This document shows, piece after piece, positions 57,349 through 64,000 of a stretch of 64,000 nt of DNA. The stretch lies in NCBI GenBank assembly GCA_024653485.1, contig JANLFY010000001.1, forward strand, positions 102,160 through 166,159, in the 5' to 3' direction. Both the position numbers and the translations under genes were made by a program. Source of the stretch: Bacillota bacterium (GTDB taxonomy: Bacteria; Bacillota; SHA-98; UBA4971). Position 1 is the first letter of the stretch, and every line of letters begins with the position of its first letter. The notes beneath the pieces are model-generated. The model was not told the DNA's origin, did not search any database, and worked only from the letters and a program-made list of their open reading frames with translations.

Positions 57349-58938
57349 ATGGGAGAGAGAGACGACCATGACCGGGGGAGGACGCGCATTGAGAAGGACT
57401 TGCTCGGAACGCGCGAGGTTCCGGAAGACGCTTACTACGGGATACAGACTCTGCGCAGCGCGGAGAACTTCCAGATCACCGGTCTCAGGATGCATCCCGC
57501 GCTGGTGACGTCCTTCGCGATGGTCAAGAAGGCGGCCGCCCTTGCCAACATGCGCATGGGCTACCTTGAGAAGGATGTGGCCAGAGCCATCGTTCAAGCG
57601 GCCGACGAGGTCGTATCAGGCGGGTTTCGGGACCAGTTCATAGTCGACGCCATCCAGGGCGGCGCGGGCACTTCCATGAACATGAACGTCAACGAGGTGC
57701 TGGCGAACCGGGCCATCGAGATCTTAGGAGGCAGGAAAGGCCAGTACGACATGGTCCATCCCTTGAATCACGTGAACATGTCGCAATCCACGAATGACGT
57801 GTTTCCCACCGCGGCGAAGCTCGCAATGCTGCAGCAGATACACCCCGCGATCAAAGCTCTGAACAGGCTCGTCCACGCCCTTAGGGAGAAGAGCGAGGAG
57901 TTCAGGGACGTCATCAAGATGGGTCGCACGCATCTGCAGGACGCAGTGCCAATTACTCTCGGCCAGGAGTTCGGGGCGTACGCCGGGGCGGTCAAGCGCG
58001 ACCTCGAGCGCATAGCCCGGAGCGCCGACGGACTACTTGCGATCAATATGGGCGCGACGGCGGTTGGAACGGGCCTTAACGCTGATCCAGAGTACATGAG
58101 GCTCGTCGTGGAAGAGCTCGAGAACATCACGGGGTACGCTCTTCGGCTCGCGGAGAACCTCGTGGATGCCACGCAGAACGTGGACTTGTTCACGGACGTC
58201 TCGTCCTCAGTCAAGATGTGCGCGATCACGCTGTCCAAGATCGCTAACGACCTAAGGCTCCTGGCGTCGGGTCCGTTCGCGGGCCTGAAGGAGATAAACC
58301 TGCCGCCCGTCCAGCCGGGGTCCTCCATCATGCCGGGAAAGGTGAATCCGGTCATCCCCGAGGCTGTGAACCAGGCCGCGTTCCAGATAATCGGGAACGA
58401 TGTGACGATAATGCTGGCAGCGCAGGCCGGCCAGCTCGAGCTGAACGTCTTCGAGCCCGTCCTGGTTTTCAACCTCCTGCAATCGATAGACATCCTCAAG
58501 AACACGGTGAATACCTTCGTAGACAAGTGTGTCACGGGGATCACCGCGAACGAGGATAGATGCCGCGCAGTGGTCGAGAACAACGTGGGCATCCTTACCG
58601 CCCTGAATCCTTACTTGAGCTACGACACTGTCTCGGCCATCGCCAAGGAGGCCCTCGCGTCTGGCAGACCTGTGAGGGACTTGGTTCTGCAGACTGGCCT
58701 CCTCACTGAGGACGAACTGAATCTCATACTCAGCCCAGAGCAGATGACCCGACCTGGGATCGCGGGCGCGAGCCGGCTACGCGAGAAGCTCCTCGCTTTC
58801 AGTAGGAAACATGAGGCCGGTGCGGGGCTGGAGAAAGACCGCGACGCAGGCAAAGGCGATCAGTGCGTGACCGGAGATGAGGAGCCGACCACCTCCTCAA
58901 AGGTGGACAGGGCTGCTTCTGCACACGGAGAGCGATGA
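57349..58938 (+). CDS. aspA: Aspartate ammonia-lyase
   Basis: The product is 529 residues of the fumarase/aspartase superfamily. RIEKDLLGTREVPEDAYYGIQTLRSAENF at the N-terminus is typical of aspartase, followed by GGAGTSMNMNVNEVLANRA, HVNMSQSTNDVFPTA, GRTHLQDAVPITLGQE, GATAVGTGLN, and the signature loop GSSIMPGKVNPVIPE. It converts aspartate to fumarate and ammonia. Typical aspartases have about 470 residues; here the C-terminus carries about 45 extra polar residues after LLAFSRKHE. The start ATG 57349 has only a weak Shine-Dalgarno. Confidence 0.92.
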   Translation: MGERDDHDRGRTRIEKDLLGTREVPEDAYYGIQTLRSAENFQITGLRMHPALVTSFAMVKKAAALANMRMGYLEKDVARAIVQAADEVVSGGFRDQFIVDAIQGGAGTSMNMNVNEVLANRAIEILGGRKGQYDMVHPLNHVNMSQSTNDVFPTAAKLAMLQQIHPAIKALNRLVHALREKSEEFRDVIKMGRTHLQDAVPITLGQEFGAYAGAVKRDLERIARSADGLLAINMGATAVGTGLNADPEYMRLVVEELENITGYALRLAENLVDATQNVDLFTDVSSSVKMCAITLSKIANDLRLLASGPFAGLKEINLPPVQPGSSIMPGKVNPVIPEAVNQAAFQIIGNDVTIMLAAQAGQLELNVFEPVLVFNLLQSIDILKNTVNTFVDKCVTGITANEDRCRAVVENNVGILTALNPYLSYDTVSAIAKEALASGRPVRDLVLQTGLLTEDELNLILSPEQMTRPGIAGASRLREKLLAFSRKHEAGAGLEKDRDAGKGDQCVTGDEEPTTSSKVDRAASAHGER

Positions 58939-59000
58939 GGCGCCCGGTCCTCGGTGTCCGACCACACGTCCGGGGGTCGCAGCCTCCCCATGTCCGGAGG

Positions 59001-59879
59001 TCAGGAGCTCCCCGCTGAGGGGAAGGCCGACGCCGGCGCGCCTTTCTCTGCTTTGGCAGCCTCGCGCTGTCGCGCGATTTCGTCCAGGACCTCGGGGACG
59101 GTAAGGAAGCGGTACCCTTTCTGCTTGAGGGCGGCGATTATCTCAGGGAGTGCTTCGACGGTGCCGGTGAGATCCTCCTCGGGGCCTCCTGACGAATGGT
59201 GCAGAACTATGACACCACTCTTGAGCGCAGGCAGAACGTTCTTCAGGATCTGGTCTTTCCGAAGCCCCCACCAATCCAATGAATCCACGGTCCAAAGAAC
59301 TACTTTGAGGCCTCTCTTTCCTATGGCCTCGACGGCAGGCGGATCCAGAGCTCCATACGGCGGCCTTACGACCGTGGGCTCCTGGCCCGTCAAGCGCGAG
59401 AAAACCTGCTGCGCTTTCTCAAGGTCTGCCAGGACCTGCCAAGCGGCCATGCGCGAAAGGTTGGAATGAAAGTACGTGTGGTTTCCTATGGCGTGGCCCT
59501 CGTTGACTATGCGCGCCACCACCTCGGGGTGCTTCTCCGCTGCCTGCCCGATGAGGAAGAACGTCGCGCGCACTCCGTGCCTCGCGAGGACGTCAAGGAT
59601 CTTCGGGGTGTAGGTGGTATCGGGTCCGTCGTCGAACGTTATTGCGACAGCCGGAGTCGCGGGTGTCCACTGCCTCACCACGACATCGGGAAAGAGTTTC
59701 ACAAGGTCCTGCGGCTCAGGTGTTCTGTTCTTTTTCTCTGTACCGTCGGTGAAGCGGGGAAGCGTAGTGTCTCCCAGTATTCTCGACTGTAGAATGGTAT
59801 CAAAGGTTTTGGGGCTTGCTACCATCGTTACGAGCGCCACGAAGGCGCCTATGATTGCGTAGGCGATGCTCCTCATCAT
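59001..59879 (-). CDS. NodB-type polysaccharide deacetylase, membrane-anchored
   Basis: The product is about 292 residues. An N-terminal membrane segment or uncleaved signal (IAYAIIGAFVALVTMVA) is followed by a spacer and the NodB domain: VAITFDDGPDTTYTPKILDVL, ATFFLIGQAAEKHPE, the metal-binding HTYFHSN, VRPPYGALDPPAVEA, VLWTVDSLDWWG and VIVLHHSSGG. The protein should act outside the membrane on N-acetylated glycans such as peptidoglycan. The start is at one of two adjacent ATGs (59879/59876) behind GAGGGGGATGG. Similar proteins are sporulation-linked in Bacillota; that role is not shown here. Confidence 0.9.
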   Translation of the reverse strand: MMRSIAYAIIGAFVALVTMVASPKTFDTILQSRILGDTTLPRFTDGTEKKNRTPEPQDLVKLFPDVVVRQWTPATPAVAITFDDGPDTTYTPKILDVLARHGVRATFFLIGQAAEKHPEVVARIVNEGHAIGNHTYFHSNLSRMAAWQVLADLEKAQQVFSRLTGQEPTVVRPPYGALDPPAVEAIGKRGLKVVLWTVDSLDWWGLRKDQILKNVLPALKSGVIVLHHSSGGPEEDLTGTVEALPEIIAALKQKGYRFLTVPEVLDEIARQREAAKAEKGAPASAFPSAGSS

Positions 59880-59982
59880 CCATCCCCCTCGCGGGATCGT
59901 CAGGGTTATTATCCCCAAAGCCCCGAATTCTTGTAACTTGACGCAAGCCGAGGGAGCCGGCGCCAAGCGCCGGGCGGGACCT

Positions 59983-60002
59983 CTGATGAGGACTGATGAG
60001 GA
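59983..60002 (+). repeat. Exact 10-bp tandem duplication
   Basis: CTGATGAGGA is repeated perfectly at 59983-59992 and 59993-60002, between the deacetylase start and the 3' end of the P-type ATPase gene. Confidence 0.88.
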
Positions 60003-60023
60003 TGAAGGCCCTGATGACCCAAG

Positions 60024-62081
60024 TCAGCTCCGCTCCGAAGAGAGCGCCGGGCTATCGTACCTGCGGCGCAGGGTCCGCGTGGAGTTCGCTATCGCGACCA
60101 AGGCGACACCCACATCGGCGAATACCGCTTCCCACATGGTGGCGACGCCGACCGCGCCGAGCAGCACGAAAGCCGCCTTCATCCCGAGGGCGAACAAGAT
60201 GTTCTGCAGGATCACCGTGCGGGTGCTCCGGGCGATCCGGATTGCGGTTGCCAGTCTGGAAGGCTCATCGTTCATGATAACCACATCCGCGGCTTCGATG
60301 GCTGCGTCCCTGCCGAGCCCTCCCATGGCCACACCCAAGTGCGCCCGGGCGATCACAGGAGCGTCATTGATGCCGTCTCCAACGAACGCGAGCTTCATCC
60401 GGCTTTGCGGACCGGGCGTTCGGGATTCGATATCCTCGAGTCTTGCCAGCTTCTCCTCAGGGAGCAGACCCGCGAAGTACTCATCCATTCCAACGCGCTC
60501 CGCAACGGCCCTTGCCGCTGCTTCATCGTCTCCGGTGAGCATGACCACTCGTTTGATGCCGAGCCTTCTGAGGCTCGCGACGGCCTTTTCGGCGTCTGGT
60601 CTCACTTCGTCCGAGATCGTGATGTACCCTGCGAACACCCCGTTTACCGCAACGTAGATGACTGTCCCTTCCAGATCGCACGAATCGTGATCTATCATCT
60701 CCCTGTGCATCAGCTTGTCGTTGCCTGCCAATATCTCCTTGCCGTCCACGAGGGCTCGCACGCCGTAGCCCGAAATCTCCTGGTAATCTCGTACGAGGCC
60801 AGGTTGTACCGGGTGTCCGTGCGCGTCCATGATGGACCTCGCTATCGGATGCGCGGAGTTCGTCTCTGCGAGGGCGGCGAGCTCGAGGACGTCTTCCCTA
60901 GAGTAGCCGTTGCGGGCGGATACGCCGGTGACGCGGAACACGCCCTTCGTGAGAGTCCCCGTCTTGTCGAACACGACGGTGTGAAGGGCGGTGAGAGCAT
61001 CAAGAGCGTTAGCTCCTTTCACAAGGATGCCGTGGCGCGAAGCGCCGCCCAAGCCGCAGAAATAACCCAAGGGGATCGAGATCAAGAGAGCGCATGGGCA
61101 CGAGATGACCAATAGCACCAAAGCTCTGTATACCCACGTGCTGAGGACGGCGCCAGGCATGACGATGGGCGGCACGATCGCGATGGCGAGCGCTGCGGTC
61201 ATCACGGCGGGGGTGTAACGCCTGGCCAGGTTCGTCACGAGCCGCTCGGTTCGGGCCTTGCGCGCCGCGGCGCTCTCCACGAGGTTGAGAATCCTTGACA
61301 CCGTGGACTCATCCATCCGCCGCTCGACTCGAAAGTCGAACGTGCCTCCCTGGTTCACCATCCCCGCAAGCACCTTCTCTCCGGGCCCCACCCTCACCGG
61401 GGTAGGCTCTCCCGTGAGCACGGACACGTCCACGAAGGACTCGCCTTCGATGACCTCGCCGTCGAGAGGGACTCGTTCTCCGGGTCTGACTTGCACGACA
61501 TCGCCCACGCGTACTTCCTCGGGGCTCACCGGCTCGATCCTATCGCCCGTCTTGAGGTTGGCGACGTCGGGGCGGACATCGAGGAGAGAGCTGATGGCGC
61601 GGCGAGACCGATCCACAGCGGCATCTTGGACGAGCTCTCCTACGCTGTAGAACAGCATGACGGCTACGGCTTCGGGCAATTGCCGGATGAGAATGGCTCC
61701 GAAAGTTGCCGCGGTCATGAGGAAAGTCTCATCGAAGAGCTCGCCCCGCATGAGGCCGCGCAAGGCGGATCGGATCACTTTGCTGCCGACGAGGACGTAC
61801 GCCAGGAGATAGATGGCGTACCCTAGGACCCGGTACACGCCGCCGTGAAGCGCGTGTTCGATCAAAAGGCCGGCGATGAGGAGCGCTCCCGCGAGCACCG
61901 CCTTGCCGAGCCGTTCTCTAGGGTCGTCCATTCCTTCCTCGTGGTGAGCGGGGACACTCGCGTGTGCACTGCCACGTTCCTTTGCGTGCTCGTCCTTGCG
62001 TCGCCTGTTCGGGGCGGGTTTGCCCTCTTGTCGCTCGGCAAGCATGCGGCATGTGCCGCATTTCCTGGCTGATGCGTCCAT
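60024..62081 (-). CDS. Heavy-metal P1B-type ATPase (Cd2+/Zn2+/Pb2+ class)
   Basis: The product is 685 residues. It lacks a folded HMA domain; instead the first 50 residues hold CGTC (8-11) and a His/Lys/Glu-rich stretch (HAKERGSAHASVPAHHEE). The ion-channel motif is VISCPCALLISIPLGY, the phosphorylation site VVFDKTGTLTKG, the SHP-type motif NSAHPIARSI, and the hinge MKLAFVGDGINDAPVIARAHLGVAMGG. DVSVLTGEPTPV is the actuator loop. CPC with these C-terminal segments fits the zinc/cadmium exporters (ZntA/CadA). It is downstream of an ArsR/SmtB-type regulator on the same strand, so metal-induced efflux is likely. Confidence 0.92.
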   Translation of the reverse strand: MDASARKCGTCRMLAERQEGKPAPNRRRKDEHAKERGSAHASVPAHHEEGMDDPRERLGKAVLAGALLIAGLLIEHALHGGVYRVLGYAIYLLAYVLVGSKVIRSALRGLMRGELFDETFLMTAATFGAILIRQLPEAVAVMLFYSVGELVQDAAVDRSRRAISSLLDVRPDVANLKTGDRIEPVSPEEVRVGDVVQVRPGERVPLDGEVIEGESFVDVSVLTGEPTPVRVGPGEKVLAGMVNQGGTFDFRVERRMDESTVSRILNLVESAAARKARTERLVTNLARRYTPAVMTAALAIAIVPPIVMPGAVLSTWVYRALVLLVISCPCALLISIPLGYFCGLGGASRHGILVKGANALDALTALHTVVFDKTGTLTKGVFRVTGVSARNGYSREDVLELAALAETNSAHPIARSIMDAHGHPVQPGLVRDYQEISGYGVRALVDGKEILAGNDKLMHREMIDHDSCDLEGTVIYVAVNGVFAGYITISDEVRPDAEKAVASLRRLGIKRVVMLTGDDEAAARAVAERVGMDEYFAGLLPEEKLARLEDIESRTPGPQSRMKLAFVGDGINDAPVIARAHLGVAMGGLGRDAAIEAADVVIMNDEPSRLATAIRIARSTRTVILQNILFALGMKAAFVLLGAVGVATMWEAVFADVGVALVAIANSTRTLRRRYDSPALSSERS

Positions 62082-62174
62082 CCTGTCTTTCTCTCCTCGC
62101 TCTCCTAATGGGGGCGCTGCTACTATGGCTGGCGCGCCTGCCTGCGGGAATCTGGGGAAAGGCCCTTGCCGCCG

Positions 62175-62525
62175 TCACGTGCTCTTTGCGAAGTGCTCTT
62201 GAGCACGTCTTATCATGTCCACGACGTGGTGATCGTCCAGGGAGTACCACACTGTCTTGCCTTCGCGCCTGTACTTGACCAATCGCAGAACGCGCAGGAG
62301 CCTCAAGTGGTGCGACACGGCTGGGACGCTCATGTCCAGAATCTGAGCCAAATTGCACACGCAGAGCTCTTCGAGGGACAGCAGGTAGATGATCTTGGTC
62401 CGCGTGTCGTCGCCGAGCACCTTGAATATCTCTGAAAGCCCGGACACGTCCGTGAGCCTTTCCTTGAGTTTAGCAGCCTTCTCACTCAAAGGAGTGAACG
62501 CGGCGCAGACGTCGTTGGCGGGCAT
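62175..62525 (-). CDS. ArsR/SmtB-family metal-responsive repressor
   Basis: The product is 116 residues. The winged helix reads LSEIFKVLGDDTRTKIIYLLSLEELCVCNLAQILDMSVPAVSHHLRLLRVLRLVKYRREGKTVWYSL. ELCVC in the recognition region resembles the alpha3 metal site of CadC/ArsR, and the C-terminal DDHHVVDMIRRAQEH resembles the alpha5 zinc site of SmtB/CzrA. ATG 62525 behind GAGGGGATCG is preferred over GTG 62543. It probably represses itself and the P-type ATPase gene 94 bases downstream until Cd/Zn/Pb is bound. Confidence 0.92.
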   Translation of the reverse strand: MPANDVCAAFTPLSEKAAKLKERLTDVSGLSEIFKVLGDDTRTKIIYLLSLEELCVCNLAQILDMSVPAVSHHLRLLRVLRLVKYRREGKTVWYSLDDHHVVDMIRRAQEHFAKST

Positions 62526-62645
62526 GCTCGATCCCCTCACCATTCATCGGTCGCTTTCAGGGCCTTCGTCCGCCCGACGTCACGGGCGACTATCCGGCTC
62601 TCCGTCTCTCCGTAAACGGAACGACTTTCTCCACAATGTATCAAT

Positions 62646-62663
62646 TGAATAAATGCTTAATCA
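62646..62663. promoter_or_regulatory. Putative ArsR/SmtB-type operator
   Basis: TGAATAAATGCTTAATCA is an AT-rich inverted repeat (7-bp arms, one mismatch, 4-base centre) resembling SmtB/CadC operators. It overlaps the region where a minus-strand promoter for the arsR-type gene is expected (TGATTA, 17 bases, TACATT reading leftwards). It stands out as AT-rich in a GC-rich genome. Confidence 0.5.
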
Positions 62664-62775
62664 TAATATAACGCCCCGCAACCCGACGCGTCAATGCCGC
62701 GCACTGGAGGAATGGAGAGGAACGGAAGAGACTGGGCCTAAGGCGAGACCTTGAGAAGTTAAGTGTGGAGCGGTC

Positions 62776-62804
62776 TTGGCAAAATCAGGTGCGCAAGGTA
62801 TAAT
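62776..62804 (+). promoter_or_regulatory. Promoter of the marR-MATE operon
   Basis: TTGGCA (62776-62781), a 17-base spacer and TATAAT (62799-62804) form a strong housekeeping promoter. An imperfect inverted repeat (TCGTA...TATGA) at about 62808-62822 covers the expected start site and could be a MarR operator. Confidence 0.75.
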
Positions 62805-62892
62805 ATTTCGTAGCACGTATGATTTGGGACACGAAGATTCAGCGCGGGAAGGACGGGACCCGGAATCCAGGCTGTCCGTGCAGGGTGAAGAG

Positions 62893-63387
62893 ATGGAGGC
62901 GATGCTAGTGGATTCTCCCGGTGATGATGCTGGCGCCCGCCATGAGAGCGGTTCCTCTTCGTTCGTGGACGATGTGGAGATGCTCCTCGCGCGCATCGAG
63001 CGGCTCATGCGGACCCAGGGAAGGGCGGAACTGGCGGATCTCGGCGTCACGAGGGACCAATTCCACGCGCTGTTGGCCCTGTGCGGCAGCGACCTCACCA
63101 TGAGCGAGCTGAGCGAGCGGCTGGGAGTCAAGTGCAGCACGGTCACGGACCTCGTGGACCGCATGGAGCGGGCGAGTCTCGCCGAGCGCGTCCGAGATGG
63201 CGACGACCGGAGGGTGGTGCGTGTGAGGATCACGCGTGGTGGAGAGGCGGTGCTCGGAAGGGTACGAGAGAGGCGGCGGAGGCACCTCGGTCGCGTCCTC
63301 GAGGAGATGACGAACGAGGAACAAGCGACGCTTCGAGACCTGCTGGCAAGGGTGTACTCGCTCCTGTCAAACCAGGTGGGACTGTGA
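62893..63387 (+). CDS. MarR-family transcriptional regulator
   Basis: The product is about 164 residues. The winged helix reads QFHALLALCGSDLTMSELSERLGVKCSTVTDLVDRMERASLAERVRDGDDRRVVRVRITRGGEAVL, the MarR pattern with the DDRR wing, flanked by dimerisation helices. The first 25 residues after ATG 62893 are acidic and probably flexible. An in-frame ATG at 62776 lies within the promoter and is rejected. It precedes a MATE exporter by 43 bases, so it most likely controls that pump in response to a small molecule. Confidence 0.9.
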   Translation: MEAMLVDSPGDDAGARHESGSSSFVDDVEMLLARIERLMRTQGRAELADLGVTRDQFHALLALCGSDLTMSELSERLGVKCSTVTDLVDRMERASLAERVRDGDDRRVVRVRITRGGEAVLGRVRERRRRHLGRVLEEMTNEEQATLRDLLARVYSLLSNQVGL

Positions 63388-63430
63388 CATGCACATCGCC
63401 AAGTTCAAGTAGCGAAGGTGAGAATTCCCA

Positions 63431-64000
63431 ATGAGCGATCTGGGAGAAGCAGTAGAGGCGCGCACCTCGCCTCCCGTGTCCGTGGACGCCATTCCAGGGA
63501 TAAGGCGTCGCGTGATAGACCTCGCGGGACCAGCCCTAGTCGAGATGTTCCTCGTCACCCTGGTCGGGATGGCGGACATGATAATGGTGGGCAGGATAGG
63601 CCCGGCCGCCATTGCCGCTGTAGGGCTCACCAACCAGCCCATGTTTCTCGCACAAGCCGTGTTCATGGCCCTCAACGTCGGCACAACGGCTGTCATCGCC
63701 CGAGCCGTCGGTGCCGGAATGAGAGAGGTGGCGAACGACGCCCTCAGGCAGAGTTTCATGCTCACGGTCATGATGGGCATCGGGGTGAGCGTGCTGGGAG
63801 TCCTGTCAGCACGCGGCGTCATTGTACTGATGGGAGCGGAGGAAGACGTCATACCCCTGGGCGCGGCGTACATGCGGATAGTCGCGGCCGGTCTCGTTTT
63901 CATGCTCCTTACCATGAACGTCGCCGCGGCGTTGAGGGGGGCGGGCGACACGACCACGCCGATGAAGGTGAACACGTTCTGCAACGTCCTCAACGTCATC
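63431..64000 (+). CDS. MATE-family multidrug exporter, N-terminal part (cut by right edge)
   Basis: The frame is open from ATG 63431 to the window end (190 codons), with AAGGTGAGA upstream. It shows RRVIDLAGPALVEMFLVTLVGMADMIMVGRIGPAAIAAVGLTNQPMF, NVGTTAVIARAVGAGMREVANDALRQSF and MRIVAAGLVFMLLTMNVAAALRGAGDTTTPMKVN, the repeated pattern of MATE transporters with the RGAGDTxTP motif. About five to six of twelve helices are within the window. It follows the MarR gene in one operon; drug/Na+ or drug/H+ antiport is the family function. Confidence 0.9.
   Translation, partial: MSDLGEAVEARTSPPVSVDAIPGIRRRVIDLAGPALVEMFLVTLVGMADMIMVGRIGPAAIAAVGLTNQPMFLAQAVFMALNVGTTAVIARAVGAGMREVANDALRQSFMLTVMMGIGVSVLGVLSARGVIVLMGAEEDVIPLGAAYMRIVAAGLVFMLLTMNVAAALRGAGDTTTPMKVNTFCNVLNVI

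Overview
The window comes from a GC-rich, endospore-forming member of the Bacillota (Firmicutes). Evidence: spmA/spmB, a rapZ-yvcK-whiA neighbourhood, a CggR-headed glycolytic operon, rpoN, a tmRNA tag ending YAYAA, a c-di-AMP (ydaO-type) riboswitch, strong GGAGG Shine-Dalgarno sequences and many GTG/TTG starts. GH57 branching-type enzymes and a K+-dependent-type membrane pyrophosphatase suggest a thermophilic or anaerobic lineage (Limnochordia- or Moorella-like), but I cannot place it further. No rRNA, tRNA, CRISPR array or transposase was seen.

Layout. 1-3.7 kb: an HD-GYP fragment cut by the left edge, a bifunctional-nuclease-family protein, and thrC-thrB. 3.8-13.3 kb: a LacI regulator and a long operon on the opposite strand that reads as an alpha-1,6-glucan (dextran/isomaltooligosaccharide) utilisation locus. 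It holds an intracellular GH15 glucosidase, two small secreted beta-type proteins, a sugar ABC importer without its own ATPase, and a secreted GH66 dextranase. Near-identical operator-like sites lie just downstream of good promoters for both the operon and the regulator. 13.4-21 kb: an orphan DNA methyltransferase, then an oligopeptide-type ABC transporter (F on one strand, A-B-C-D on the other) behind a c-di-AMP riboswitch and terminator. Its binding protein looks circularly permuted. 21-29.9 kb: glycogen/alpha-glucan genes (GT4 synthase, nucleotidyltransferase fused to a degenerate phosphohexomutase, GH57, DUF4912 protein, second GH57).

29.9-39.5 kb: an amino-sugar cluster (two PHP phosphoesterases, a GHL10/DUF187 glycosidase-like protein, two BadF-type sugar kinases, nagA, nagB) running into rapZ and yvcK. 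39.6-43.6 kb: spmB/spmA on the minus strand, then whiA and rpoN. 43.8-52.1 kb: cggR-gapA-pgk-tpiA-eno, secG and hppA. There is no phosphoglycerate mutase in the cluster. 52.4-54.2 kb: an HD-domain protein, smpB, ssrA and a 40-residue membrane microprotein. 54.4-64 kb: GH31 glucosidase, aspA, a NodB deacetylase, a Cd/Zn-type P-ATPase with its ArsR regulator, and a MarR regulator followed by a MATE exporter cut by the right edge.

How the parts fit. Dextran would be cut outside the cell, imported as oligosaccharides and trimmed to glucose, which feeds the glycogen genes and the glycolytic operon. Recovered amino sugars enter through kinase-NagA-NagB next to rapZ. The most unusual items are the circularly permuted substrate-binding protein under apparent c-di-AMP control, the LacI/dextran circuit with paired operators, a recurring pattern of exact two-copy 10-17 bp duplications in intergenic gaps, and the microprotein gene behind ssrA.
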